Of a stretch of DNA of 64,000 bases, positions 1-8,415 are shown piece after piece. Made by a program: the position numbers and the translations under genes. Origin of the DNA: Streptomyces monomycini (GTDB lineage: Bacteria; Actinomycetota; Actinomycetes; Streptomycetales; Streptomycetaceae). Every line of letters starts with the position of its first letter. Within the stretch, counting starts at the first letter, position 1. The stretch is from NCBI RefSeq assembly GCF_022271435.1, contig NZ_JAFIQY010000008.1, forward strand, positions 62,001 through 126,000, read 5' to 3'. The notes under the pieces were generated by a model. It had not been told where the DNA came from. It was given only the letters and a program-made list of their open reading frames with translations, and did not search any database.

Positions 1-3000
1 GCTGCGGGCCCGTATCGACGACGACGGCACCCAGCGCGTCCTGGACGCCTCGCCCTGGCCGGGCCTGACCGTCCACGACCACACGGCCGGGACGCGGGCC
101 GAGGCCGACGCGGCGGTCGCGGGCCTGCGCGAGCGCCTGTCCCACCGCAGATTACGGGTGGGCGAGGGCGAGGTCTTCGATGTCCAGCTGAGCCGCCTGC
201 CGGCCGGCGCGGACTCCCGCCGCGCCGACCGCATCCACCTCGGCGTCGACCTGCTCGTCGCCGACGTGCACAGCATCCGGCTGCTCCTCGCCGACCTCGC
301 GGAGCTGTACGACGACCCCGACGTACTCGGGGAGCTGGCCTACGACTTCCCGAGCCACCTCGCCGCACGGGCCACGGCACGCGCGGACGAGCGGGAGCGC
401 GCCAAGGAGTACTGGACCGACCGTCTGGGCGGCCTCCCCGGCGGCCCTCGGCTGCCGCTGGCCACCGACCCCGAGGACGTCGTCCGGCCGCGCTTCGTGC
501 GCCGTACGCACACACTGGCCCCGGACACTTGGGAGCGGCTGCGCGCGCGGGCAGGTGAGCACGGCGTCACACCCTCCGTGCTGCTCGCCACCGCCTTCGC
601 CGAGGTGCTCGCCCGGTTCAGCGGTGAGCGGCACTTCCTGCTCAACGTGCCGCTGTTCGACCGCGAGCACGACGCCCACCCCGACCTGGACCGGATCGTC
701 GCCGACTTCACCAGCCTCGTCCTGCTGGAGATCGACCTCGGCCGGGGCACGGGCTTCGCCGGGCGCGCCCGGGCCGTACAGCAGCGCCTGCACGACGACG
801 TGGGCCACGCCGCCTACACCGGCGTCGACGTCCTGCGCGACATGGCGCGCGCCGACGCGGACCACCCGCGCACCGCACCGGTGGTCTTCGCCTGCAACAT
901 CGACGCCCCGCTCGTCCCCGACGCCTTCGCCGACCGTTTCGGCGAACTGTCCTGGATGGTGTCCCAGACACCGCAGGTCTGGCTGGACCACCAGATCTAC
1001 CGCACCCGCGACGGCGGCCTGCTGCTCGCCTGGGACGCGGTGGAGGAACTGTTCCCGGGCGGCCTGCTGGACGACCTGGCCGCCGCCTGCGCCGCCCTGC
1101 TGGACCACCTCGTCACGGCCGACTGGACCGCGGTACCGGAAATCCCGCTGCCCGCGGGGCAACTGCGGCGGCGGCACGAGGTGAACTCCACGCACCGCCC
1201 GGAGAGCGGCCGGGCGCTGCACGAGGAGTTCTTCACCCGCGCAGAGACACGGGCGGACGCTCCGGCGCTGCTGTGGGGCGTGGACGGCGTTCTCACGCAC
1301 GGCGAACTGGCGGAGCGAGCGCTGCGCATCGCAGGTGCTCTCGCCGACCGGGGTGTCCGCGACGGTGCCCCCGTACTCGTCACGGCGCCCAAGGGCCCCG
1401 ACCAGATCGCCGCTGTCCTGGGTGTGCTGGCGGCGGGCGGGAGTTACGTACCCGTCGGCGTCGACCAGCCCGCCGAGCGACGCGCGCGGATTCTCGCGGT
1501 CAGCGGGGCCCGGCTCGTCCTGGACGGCAGCGGGACGCCCGCTCCGGCCGAATCCCCGGCCGAAGTGCTGCCGCTGGCCGAGGCGTTACGGTTCCGCCCC
1601 CTGGCCGCGCCGGTGCCCGTGGGCCCGGGCGATCCGGCGTACACGATCTTCACCTCGGGGTCCACCGGCATCCCGAAGGGGGTCGAGATCAGCCACCGGG
1701 CCGCGGTGAACACCGTCGAGGACGTCGGCGCACGCTTCGGCATCGGCCCGGCGGACCGCGTACTGGCCGTGTCCGCACTGGACTTCGACCTGTCCGTGTG
1801 GGACATCTTCGGGCTGCTCGGCGCGGGCGGCGCGCTCGTGCTGGTGGCCGAGGAGGACCGGCGCGACGCGCACCGCTGGCTCGACCTGTGCCGCCGGCAT
1901 GCCGTGACGGTCTGGAACTCGGTGCCGGCCCTCCTCGACATGCTGCTGACCGCGGCCGAGCCCGAGCCGCTTCCGGATTCCTTGGGCCTCGCGCTGCTCT
2001 CGGGCGACTGGATCGGCCTGGACCTGCCGGGGCGGCTGGCCCGGGCAGGGGCCGGACGGTGCCGGTTCGTCGCTCTCGGCGGTGCCACCGAGGCGTCGAT
2101 CTGGTCCAACGTCCACGAGGTCGGCGACGTACCGCCGCACTGGCGGTCCATCCCGTACGGCACCCCGCTGGGCAACCAGAAGTTCCGTACCGTCGACCCG
2201 CAGGGCCGGGACTGCCCCGACTGGGTGCCCGGCGAGCTGTGGATCGGCGGTACGGGGGTCGCGCTCGGCTACCGCGGTGATCCCGCGCTCACGGCGGAAC
2301 GTTTCCCCACGGTGGTGGGCGAGCGCTGGTACCGCACCGGGGACCTCGGCCGCTACTGGCCCGACGGCACGCTGGAATTCCTCGGGCGCGCCGACCAGCA
2401 GGTGAAGATCAACGGCTTCCGGGTGGAACTCGGCGAGGTCGAGGCGGCGTTGCAGAGCCACCCCGCCGTGGCCCACGCGGTCGCCGCGGTGGTGGGCGAG
2501 CAGCGCAAGGAACTCGCCGCCGCTGTCGTACCGGCCCGGCCGGGAGCCGGGGAGGAGCCGGGCCCGGCCCGCCCTGACGGGATCGGCCGCCACACGTCGG
2601 AGCCGGCGCCCGCCGAGGTGGAGTGCGAACGCGCCCTCACCGAGACCGTGCTCGCCGCGCTCCTCGCAGCCCTGGACCCAGGGCTGTCCGACGGTACCAC
2701 CGGGCAGACCGGCCTCCCCGGCACCCGGGACGCGTCGGGCCTGCCCGAGCCGAACCGGCGGCTGCTGGAAGCGATGGCCGGCGAACTGGCCGAGCGCGAC
2801 GTCCTGGTGCGCACGGCAGGCACCTGCGCACCCGGCCGGCGCTGGGCCGAGGTCCGCGACGGAGACCGCGCGGCCGGGCTGCGCGCACAGATCAGCGGTG
2901 GCCGCCTGGAGAGCGTGGCCGACGCCTGGGCCCGGGCCATGCCGGTACTGCTCTCGGTACTGCGCGGTGAAACGTCCGCCACCGTACTGCTCGACGACCC

Positions 3001-4078
3001 GGAACTGTCCCCGGAATCCCTGGCCGACGCCCTGCCCGGAGCCCGCCGCTGTCTGGAGCGGACCGCCCAGGCGCTGCAAGAACTCGCCCAGGGGCGTCCC
3101 GAACCGCTCGCCGTCGCCGAATGGGGCACCGGCAGCGGCCGCACCGCCGTACGCCTGCTCGACGCCTTCAAGCCCGGCACCGTCGACTACCTCCTGCTGA
3201 CGGACTCGGCCTCCCGGCGTACGGCGGCCGACGCGCGGCTGTCCGCGGCGGGGCATCCGGTACGGACCGCGCTCCGGTCCACGCCGGGCATCCCCGAGGC
3301 GCGCCTGCACCGGTTCGACGCGGTGGCCGTCAACGACGCGCTGCACGGCCTGCCCGACCCGTACGCGGTCGCGGCCGTACTACCGCTGCTGCTGGCCCCG
3401 GGCGGACACCTCTTCCTGGTCGCCCGCGCCGCCGTCTCCCCGCTCGGCCTCCCCGCGGGCCGTACCGGCGACCGCCTCGACGCCGGACAGTGGGCGGACG
3501 TGCTGACCCGCGAGGGCCTGACCGGCGTCCGCCGGGCGCACACCGAGCCGGACGGCGCCGTGCTGCTCACCGCCCGGCGCTCTCCGGACGCGCCCCGCCT
3601 GAACGCCGCCACCCTGCGCGAACAGCTCGCCGAGCGGCTTCCCGCGCACATGATCCCCGGCACGCTGATGGCCCTGCCCGAGCTGTCGCTGAACGCCAAC
3701 GGCAAGGTCGACCGGCGCCGGGTGCAGGAACTGCTCGCGTCCGGCGCCGAGCAGCCCGGCGCGAGCTGCGACCCGCCGCGCGGCGCCGTCGAGGAGACCG
3801 TGGCGGAACTCTGGGCCGGGGTGCTGGGCGTGCCCGCCGCCGGACGCGACGCCAACTTCTTCGTACAGGGCGGGGACAGCGTCCTGGCGACGCGCCTGGT
3901 CACCGGCGTCCGCCGTCGGCTGGGTGTCGAACTGCCGATGCGTCAGGTGCTGCGGGCGCCGACGGTGGCCGCCATGGGCGCACTGATCGAGCGGCTGCGT
4001 CCGGGGGCCGGGGTACCGGGCGCCGACGGCCGGGCGTCCGGGGGATGCTCCGAGGACTACGAGGAAGGTGCGCTGTGA
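1..4078 (+). CDS. NRPS, 3' part: Cy - A(Cys-like) with inserted MT/epimerase-like domain - PCP
   Basis: The gene is open from the left edge (frame starts at base 2), so its N-terminus is missing. It joins an activated aryl acid to cysteine and cyclises the product to a thiazoline. The cyclisation domain shows the DxxxxDxxS motif (DLLVADVHS, about 247-276) in place of the condensation HHxxxDG. The adenylation domain covers about 1195-2520. Its pocket residues read D-L-W-N-L-S-L-I-W, one change from the classic cysteine code DLYNLSLIW. Between A8 and A9 (about 2520-3590) sits a methyltransferase-like domain with a weak SAM motif (EWGTGSGRT, near 3120). This is where PchE and HMWP2 carry their MT-like insert, which epimerises in PchE. 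A10 (NANGKVDR) and a PCP (GGDSVLATR, near 3875) follow. There is no terminal TE, so the product must be handed on or released by a separate enzyme. In-frame TTA codons at 152-154 and 1586-1588 suggest bldA dependence. It overlaps the next gene by GTGA. Confidence 0.93.
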   Translation, partial: LRARIDDDGTQRVLDASPWPGLTVHDHTAGTRAEADAAVAGLRERLSHRRLRVGEGEVFDVQLSRLPAGADSRRADRIHLGVDLLVADVHSIRLLLADLAELYDDPDVLGELAYDFPSHLAARATARADERERAKEYWTDRLGGLPGGPRLPLATDPEDVVRPRFVRRTHTLAPDTWERLRARAGEHGVTPSVLLATAFAEVLARFSGERHFLLNVPLFDREHDAHPDLDRIVADFTSLVLLEIDLGRGTGFAGRARAVQQRLHDDVGHAAYTGVDVLRDMARADADHPRTAPVVFACNIDAPLVPDAFADRFGELSWMVSQTPQVWLDHQIYRTRDGGLLLAWDAVEELFPGGLLDDLAAACAALLDHLVTADWTAVPEIPLPAGQLRRRHEVNSTHRPESGRALHEEFFTRAETRADAPALLWGVDGVLTHGELAERALRIAGALADRGVRDGAPVLVTAPKGPDQIAAVLGVLAAGGSYVPVGVDQPAERRARILAVSGARLVLDGSGTPAPAESPAEVLPLAEALRFRPLAAPVPVGPGDPAYTIFTSGSTGIPKGVEISHRAAVNTVEDVGARFGIGPADRVLAVSALDFDLSVWDIFGLLGAGGALVLVAEEDRRDAHRWLDLCRRHAVTVWNSVPALLDMLLTAAEPEPLPDSLGLALLSGDWIGLDLPGRLARAGAGRCRFVALGGATEASIWSNVHEVGDVPPHWRSIPYGTPLGNQKFRTVDPQGRDCPDWVPGELWIGGTGVALGYRGDPALTAERFPTVVGERWYRTGDLGRYWPDGTLEFLGRADQQVKINGFRVELGEVEAALQSHPAVAHAVAAVVGEQRKELAAAVVPARPGAGEEPGPARPDGIGRHTSEPAPAEVECERALTETVLAALLAALDPGLSDGTTGQTGLPGTRDASGLPEPNRRLLEAMAGELAERDVLVRTAGTCAPGRRWAEVRDGDRAAGLRAQISGGRLESVADAWARAMPVLLSVLRGETSATVLLDDPELSPESLADALPGARRCLERTAQALQELAQGRPEPLAVAEWGTGSGRTAVRLLDAFKPGTVDYLLLTDSASRRTAADARLSAAGHPVRTALRSTPGIPEARLHRFDAVAVNDALHGLPDPYAVAAVLPLLLAPGGHLFLVARAAVSPLGLPAGRTGDRLDAGQWADVLTREGLTGVRRAHTEPDGAVLLTARRSPDAPRLNAATLREQLAERLPAHMIPGTLMALPELSLNANGKVDRRRVQELLASGAEQPGASCDPPRGAVEETVAELWAGVLGVPAAGRDANFFVQGGDSVLATRLVTGVRRRLGVELPMRQVLRAPTVAAMGALIERLRPGAGVPGADGRASGGCSEDYEEGAL

Positions 4079-4896
4079 GCGCCGTGCACTCCGCCGCCGG
4101 ACACGGCGCCGACGCTCCCCGGTCCAGCCTGCGGACCTTCGCCGTACGGGCGCAGTCCCGGGCCCGGCTGGTGTGCTTCCCGCACGCGGGCGGCGGGGCC
4201 GGCGCCTACCGGCTGTGGGGCTTCGACGCTCCCTGGGACGTCGAGGTCGCCGCGGTGCAGTACCCGGGGCGCGAGGACCGGTACGCGGAACCGCCGGTGT
4301 CCGTCATGAGCGAGCTGGCCGACGCGATCGGCACCGACCTGGTCCGCGAGGCGACGGCCCGCCCCGAACGCGTCACCGTCCTGTTCGGCCACAGCATGGG
4401 GGCCTCCGTGGCCTACGAGACGGCCCGTCGGCTGACCGCGGCCGGGCATCCGCCGGCCGCCCTCGTCGTCTCGGGCCAGCCCGCACCGCACCGTACGCGC
4501 GGCGGCGCCCTGCACCGCGCGGGCGACACCGAACTGCTGGCTGACGTACGGAGGCTGGGCGGCACGTCGGCCGGTGTGCTGGGTCACGACGCCCTGCTGC
4601 GGGCGCTGCTGCCGACGATCCGGAGCGACTACCGGCTCATCGAGACCTACCGCCCGCGGCCCGGCCGCCGCCTCGACGCGCCGGTGACCGTCCTCTACGC
4701 CGACGACGACCCCGAGGTCGACGCCGCCGAGGCGCAGGCCTGGCGCGAGGTCACCGGCGGGCCCTGCGACGTCGGTGTGTTCACCGGCGGTCACTTCTAC
4801 CTGGAACAGCAGCGGGAGGCCGTCCTCGCCCGCGTCGTGGCCCGCGTCCGCGCGGCGCTGCCCGCCGCGGGCGCGGCCTGGCCGTCGCTGCCCTGA
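4075..4896 (+). CDS. Type II thioesterase (alpha/beta hydrolase), NRPS-associated
   Basis: A 273-residue stand-alone thioesterase that typically removes wrong or stalled acyl groups from carrier proteins. The N-terminal LVCFPHAGGGAGAY, the nucleophile elbow GHSMGAS, an Asp in YADDDPEV and the catalytic His in GGHFYLEQ are all in the usual TEII order and spacing. The GTG start overlaps the NRPS stop (GTGA at 4075-4078), so the two genes are probably translationally coupled. With no TE domain on the NRPS, this protein could also hydrolyse the thiazoline product from the PCP. A second TEII lies at 20088-20891 beside the PKS genes, so each arm of the pathway has its own. Confidence 0.9.
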   Translation: MSAVHSAAGHGADAPRSSLRTFAVRAQSRARLVCFPHAGGGAGAYRLWGFDAPWDVEVAAVQYPGREDRYAEPPVSVMSELADAIGTDLVREATARPERVTVLFGHSMGASVAYETARRLTAAGHPPAALVVSGQPAPHRTRGGALHRAGDTELLADVRRLGGTSAGVLGHDALLRALLPTIRSDYRLIETYRPRPGRRLDAPVTVLYADDDPEVDAAEAQAWREVTGGPCDVGVFTGGHFYLEQQREAVLARVVARVRAALPAAGAAWPSLP

Positions 4897-4931
4897 TCCC
4901 GCCGCCTACCGCCTGCCGCCCGCTGCGCCGG

Positions 4932-5006
4932 CCGCTTCAGAGAACACGTCCGTCCCACCGCCCGCTTCCAAGAACACCGTCCGTCCCACCGTCCGCTTCA
5001 GAGAAC
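4932..5006 (+). repeat. Three 30-31 bp direct repeats before the salicyl-AMP ligase gene
   Basis: The core CCGCTTCAGAGAAC (middle copy CCGCTTCCAAGAAC) begins at 4932, 4962 and 4993. Copies are separated by a shared CGTCCGTCCCACCG stretch, giving periods of 30 and 31 bp. They fill the gap between the thioesterase stop and the ligase start at 5030. Regularly spaced direct repeats can bind SARP-type activators, and a SARP gene lies at 12197, but the spacing here is three turns rather than the usual 22 bp or two turns. Confidence 0.75.
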
Positions 5007-5029
5007 CGCACAGAATCGGGGGTCCTCCC

Positions 5030-6625
5030 ATGCTCGACGGCTGTACGCCCTGGCCCGAAACCCTTGCGGCGCGGTACCGGGCCGAGGGGTACTGGACCGG
5101 CGAACTGCTGGGCCGCCGGTCCGACGACGCGGCCCGGGCCGCCCGGACCGCGCTCGTCACCCCGGACCGCACCCTGACGTACGGCCGGCTCGACCTGGCC
5201 GCCGACCGGATGGCCGCGGGGCTGAGCGCCCTCGGCATCGCGCCACGGGACCGGATCGTCGTCCAGCTGCCCAACGGCGCCGAGCTGGTCGTGGTGTGCC
5301 TGGCCCTGTTCCGGCTCGGGGCGCTGCCCGTCTTCGCGCTGCCCGCGCACCGCGCCGCGGAGATCACCCATCTCGTGGAGTCCTCCGAGGCGGTGGCCTA
5401 CATCTGCGCGGACCGGGACCTGGACTGCGACCACCGGGAGTTGGCCCGGCAGGTCCTGGCCCGCACCGGCTCCCTCAAGCACGTCCTGGTGGCCGGGGAC
5501 CCCGGCCCGTTCACCGCGCTGGCGGAGGCCGACGCGGACCCGGTGCGGCTGCCGCTGCCCGACCCGGAGGACGTGGCGCTGTTCCTGCTCTCCGGGGGAA
5601 CCTCGGGGCCGCCCAAGCTGATCCCGCGCACGCACGCCGACTACTCCTATCAGCTGCGGGCCAGCGCGGCCCTGTGCGGGGTCGGCCCGCACAGCCGCTA
5701 CCTGTGCGCGCTGCCCATGGGCCACAACTTCGCCCTGGCCTGCCCCGGTGTGCTCGGCACGCTGCGGGCCGGCGGCACGGCGGTACTGGCACCGGCGCCC
5801 ACTCCGGAGGAGTGCTTCCCGCTCGTCGAGCGCGCCGGGGTGACCGTCACCTCGCTCGTGCCGCCGCTGGTGCCGCTGTGGCTGGACGCGGCCGAGTGGA
5901 CCGACAGCGACCTGTCCTCCCTCGCGCTCCTCCAGGTCGGCGGCTCGCGGCTCGATCCGGTCACCGCCGAGCGGGTGGCGGACGGGCTCGGGTGCGCCCT
6001 CCAGCAGGTGTACGGCATGGCCGAGGGCCTGCTCAACTTCACCCGGCCCGGCGACCCGGAGGAGGCGGTGCTGCACACCCAGGGGCGTCCGCTGTCGCCC
6101 GCGGACGAGGTACGGGTGGTCCGGGAGGACGGCACGGACGCAGCGCCCGGCGAGGTGGGGGAGCTGTACACCCGGGGCCCGTACACGCTGCGCGGCTACT
6201 ACCGGGCCGCCGGGCTGAACCGGGCACGGTTCACCGAGGAGGGCTACTACCGCAGCGGTGACCTCGTGCGCCGTACGGCCGCCGGAAACTTCGAGGTGGT
6301 GGGCCGGACGAACGACGTGGTCAACCGCGGCGGGGAGAAGGTGCCCTGCCAGGAGGTGGAGGAGCATCTGCTGGCGGATCCGCGGATCGTCTCCGCCGCG
6401 GTCGTGGCGCTGCCGCATCCGTTCATGGGTGAGCAGACCTGCGCCTGTGTGGTGGTCGGCGACACCGGGCCGGAGCTGACGCTGCGTCAGGTTCAGGCCG
6501 CGCTGCGGGAGCGCGGGGCCGCCGCGTACAAGCTGCCGGACCGTCTCGTCGTCCTGCCGCGGATGCCGCTCACCGGCGTCGGCAAGATCGACAAGAGGGC
6601 GCTGCGGGACGGTCTGGCGGGCTGA
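5030..6625 (+). CDS. Salicyl-AMP ligase (aryl acid adenylation enzyme, YbtE/PchD/MbtA family)
   Basis: A 531-residue stand-alone aryl-acid adenylating enzyme that activates salicylate with ATP and loads it on an aryl carrier protein. The A3 loop is LSGGTSGPPK, A7 contains YRSGDLVRR, and the C-terminal catalytic Lys lies in TGVGKIDKRAL. The pocket segment reads GHNFALACPG: the Asn fits binding of an ortho-hydroxyl aryl acid, and the Cys where DhbE/EntE have Ser is the feature that marks salicylate over 2,3-dihydroxybenzoate. The ATG at 5030 is chosen because it starts the conserved N-terminal region; the longer frame upstream runs through the repeats. No aryl carrier domain is fused to it or visible elsewhere in the window. 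A salicylate synthase lies at 10776. Confidence 0.93.
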   Translation: MLDGCTPWPETLAARYRAEGYWTGELLGRRSDDAARAARTALVTPDRTLTYGRLDLAADRMAAGLSALGIAPRDRIVVQLPNGAELVVVCLALFRLGALPVFALPAHRAAEITHLVESSEAVAYICADRDLDCDHRELARQVLARTGSLKHVLVAGDPGPFTALAEADADPVRLPLPDPEDVALFLLSGGTSGPPKLIPRTHADYSYQLRASAALCGVGPHSRYLCALPMGHNFALACPGVLGTLRAGGTAVLAPAPTPEECFPLVERAGVTVTSLVPPLVPLWLDAAEWTDSDLSSLALLQVGGSRLDPVTAERVADGLGCALQQVYGMAEGLLNFTRPGDPEEAVLHTQGRPLSPADEVRVVREDGTDAAPGEVGELYTRGPYTLRGYYRAAGLNRARFTEEGYYRSGDLVRRTAAGNFEVVGRTNDVVNRGGEKVPCQEVEEHLLADPRIVSAAVVALPHPFMGEQTCACVVVGDTGPELTLRQVQAALRERGAAAYKLPDRLVVLPRMPLTGVGKIDKRALRDGLAG

Positions 6626-6640
6626 GGTCCGTACGGCGCG

Positions 6641-6672
6641 AAGGGCCCGAGGCGTCCGCTCCGGGCCCTTTT
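6641..6672. terminator. Bidirectional rho-independent terminator
   Basis: AAGGGCCCG at 6641-6649 pairs with CGGGCCCTT at 6662-6670, followed by TT on the plus strand and preceded by AA-rich sequence for the minus strand. It lies between the convergent salicyl-AMP ligase and TetR genes and can serve both. Confidence 0.85.
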
Positions 6673-6723
6673 CGTGGGTGCGTACGGGGATGTCGGGTGG
6701 GCCTACGGGGACGGGGCGGGGCG

Positions 6724-7389
6724 TCAGGTCGCCTGGGCCAGCAGTCCCTCGACGACCGCTTCCAGTCCCCGGCGGTGGGTGTCCCGGACGGTCAGCTCGT
6801 TCCACCGCGGGCCCAGCGAGGTGATGAGGGGGAACTCCCCGGGGTCCAGGCCGGTGATCTGGTCGCGGTGCGGCGGCCGGTCCAGGTGTGCCAGGCGGCG
6901 TTCGCGGTTGAAGCGGACGGTCAGCTCACCGGCGGTGTAGTACCAGATGACGCGGTAGGCGTAGACGGCGTCCTCGGGGGTCATCCCGCACTCGATGGCG
7001 GCGTCCAGGATGTTCTCGACGATCCACATCGCCGAGACGGCGAAGAGGTCGTCGGAGGCGAGGACTTCGACGATCCACGGGCAGTCCACCAGGATGTCGT
7101 GCAGGACCTGGGCGGCGGCGAGGAGCCGGGCGCGCGGCTCGGCCGGCAGCTCGGGCCGGGGAAACTTCGCGGCGTGCTCCTCCAGGAGGAGCAGCAGCAG
7201 CTCGTCCTTGTCCCGTACGTAGTGGTACAGGGCCATGGGCGTGCTGGACATCTCCTTGGCGAGACGGCGCATGGAGAGGTTCTCCGCGCCCTCCTCGTCC
7301 AGGATGCGCTGGGCGGCGGACAGGATCGCTTCGCGCGCCAGCCGGGGCGGGCGGCCGGTCCTGCCGGCACGTCGGGTTCGGTGCTGCAT
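6724..7389 (-). CDS. TetR/AcrR-family repressor (copy 1)
   Basis: A 221-residue regulator with an N-terminal helix-turn-helix (ILSAAQRILDEEG, then MRRLAKEM and PMALYHYVRDKDEL) and a TetR-type ligand-binding C-terminal domain. The ATG at 7389 (MQHRTRR) is preferred over the GTG at 7407, because GGAAGATGGA precedes the ATG and nothing like a ribosome site precedes the GTG. It is similar in sequence and layout to the TetR gene just upstream (7573-8280), so the pair looks like a tandem duplication. It likely responds to a cluster product or intermediate and controls the MFS exporter or the genes to its left. The target is not shown by sequence. Confidence 0.88.
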   Translation of the reverse strand: MQHRTRRAGRTGRPPRLAREAILSAAQRILDEEGAENLSMRRLAKEMSSTPMALYHYVRDKDELLLLLLEEHAAKFPRPELPAEPRARLLAAAQVLHDILVDCPWIVEVLASDDLFAVSAMWIVENILDAAIECGMTPEDAVYAYRVIWYYTAGELTVRFNRERRLAHLDRPPHRDQITGLDPGEFPLITSLGPRWNELTVRDTHRRGLEAVVEGLLAQAT

Positions 7390-7572
7390 CCGTCCATCTT
7401 CCGTCACGTCCGGGTCCGCGCGTACGGGGCTCCGTGCCGCGCACGCGGGGACACCGCGGCGCCCGGCGCACCGGCCGCGCGGTCGTCCCGTCCGGCCCGT
7501 TCACTGTCCCGTACCCGTCTGGGCGGTTTCTGGACGCCTTCCGGGCCGGTACGGGAGGCGTCGGCGGCCGCG

Positions 7573-8280
7573 TCAGGAGGGCGCGGGGGTCTGCGGCCCG
7601 CTCCGGCCGACGGTGCGGAAGAACCCGTCGAGCAGCGCTTCGAGGCCGGCCTGGTGCGTGTCGCGTGCGGTGAGCGCGGGCCAGCGGCCGGCGAGGGCGG
7701 ACAGCCGGGGGTGGGCCTGCGGCTGGAGCGCGGCCATGGCGTGCGACCGGTAGGGCGGGTGGTCGAGGTGGGCGAGGTGCCGCTCCCGGGAGAGGCGGAT
7801 CAGCAGTTCGCCGCCGGTGTAGTGGGCGACGGCGCGGTAGAGGGCGACGGCCTCTTCAAGGGTGAAGCCGCAGCCGAGCGCCGCCTCCAGAACCGCCTCG
7901 GTGACCCACCGGCTGGAGGCGTTCAGCAACTCCTCGGAGGTCAGGATCTCGCCGAGGAACGGGCATTCGGCCAGAACGTCGTAGAGCAGCTGGGCCGCGG
8001 CCGTCAGCCGTTCGCGGGGATCGTCGGGCAGTGCGGGCCGTGGCTGGTGCCGGGCCTTGGTCTCCAGCAGCAGCCGCAGCAACTGGTCGCGGTCGCGTAC
8101 GTGGTGGTAGAGCGCCATCGGCGTGATGGACAGCTCCCGCGCCAGCCGCCGCATCGAGAGGCTGCCGTCGCCCTCGGTGTCCACGATCCGCTGGGCCGCC
8201 TCGACGATCGCCGGCTGGGAGAGCCGGGAGGGGCGTCCGACCTTCTTCCGGCCCGTGGTGGCCGGTTCGTCCGACTGCAT
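7573..8280 (-). CDS. TetR/AcrR-family repressor (copy 2), divergent from MFS exporter
   Basis: A 235-residue regulator with the HTH region AIVEAAQRIVDTEG ... MRRLARELSITPMALYHHVRDRDQLL and a C-terminal effector domain. The ATG at 8280 (MQSDEP) is chosen over a longer in-frame start at 8319, since GGGGACCG lies directly before it and family members begin close to the HTH. It is divergent from the DHA2 exporter at 8416, and a 25-bp palindrome overlaps the exporter promoter (8373-8397). The standard TetR-exporter arrangement therefore applies: this protein probably represses the exporter until a ligand binds. Confidence 0.92.
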   Translation of the reverse strand: MQSDEPATTGRKKVGRPSRLSQPAIVEAAQRIVDTEGDGSLSMRRLARELSITPMALYHHVRDRDQLLRLLLETKARHQPRPALPDDPRERLTAAAQLLYDVLAECPFLGEILTSEELLNASSRWVTEAVLEAALGCGFTLEEAVALYRAVAHYTGGELLIRLSRERHLAHLDHPPYRSHAMAALQPQAHPRLSALAGRWPALTARDTHQAGLEALLDGFFRTVGRSGPQTPAPS

Positions 8281-8340
8281 CGGTCCCCGCCTTCCGTGCG
8301 TGTCCTGCGGCCGGGGCACAGCGCCTGCGACCAGTACCGG

Positions 8341-8369
8341 GTGACAACCCAGCGGGTCCCGGCTAGAGT
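8341..8369 (+). promoter_or_regulatory. Promoter of the MFS exporter
   Basis: GTGACA at 8341-8346 and TAGAGT at 8364-8369 are spaced 17 bp apart, a good sigma-70/HrdB-like pair. Transcription would start near 8376, inside the palindromic operator, leaving a leader of about 40 nt before the ATG at 8416. Confidence 0.65.
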
Positions 8370-8372
8370 TAT

Positions 8373-8397
8373 CTTACGCGTATTGAATACAAGTAAG
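8373..8397. promoter_or_regulatory. TetR operator: imperfect palindrome
   Basis: CTTACGCGTAT and ATACAAGTAAG form an 11-bp inverted repeat (9 of 11 positions match) around a 3-bp centre. It is A+T rich in a GC-rich background and directly overlaps the predicted start of transcription of the exporter, an ideal place for repression by the divergent TetR protein. Confidence 0.75.
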
Positions 8398-8415
8398 AAA
8401 ACTCTGGAGGGGCGG

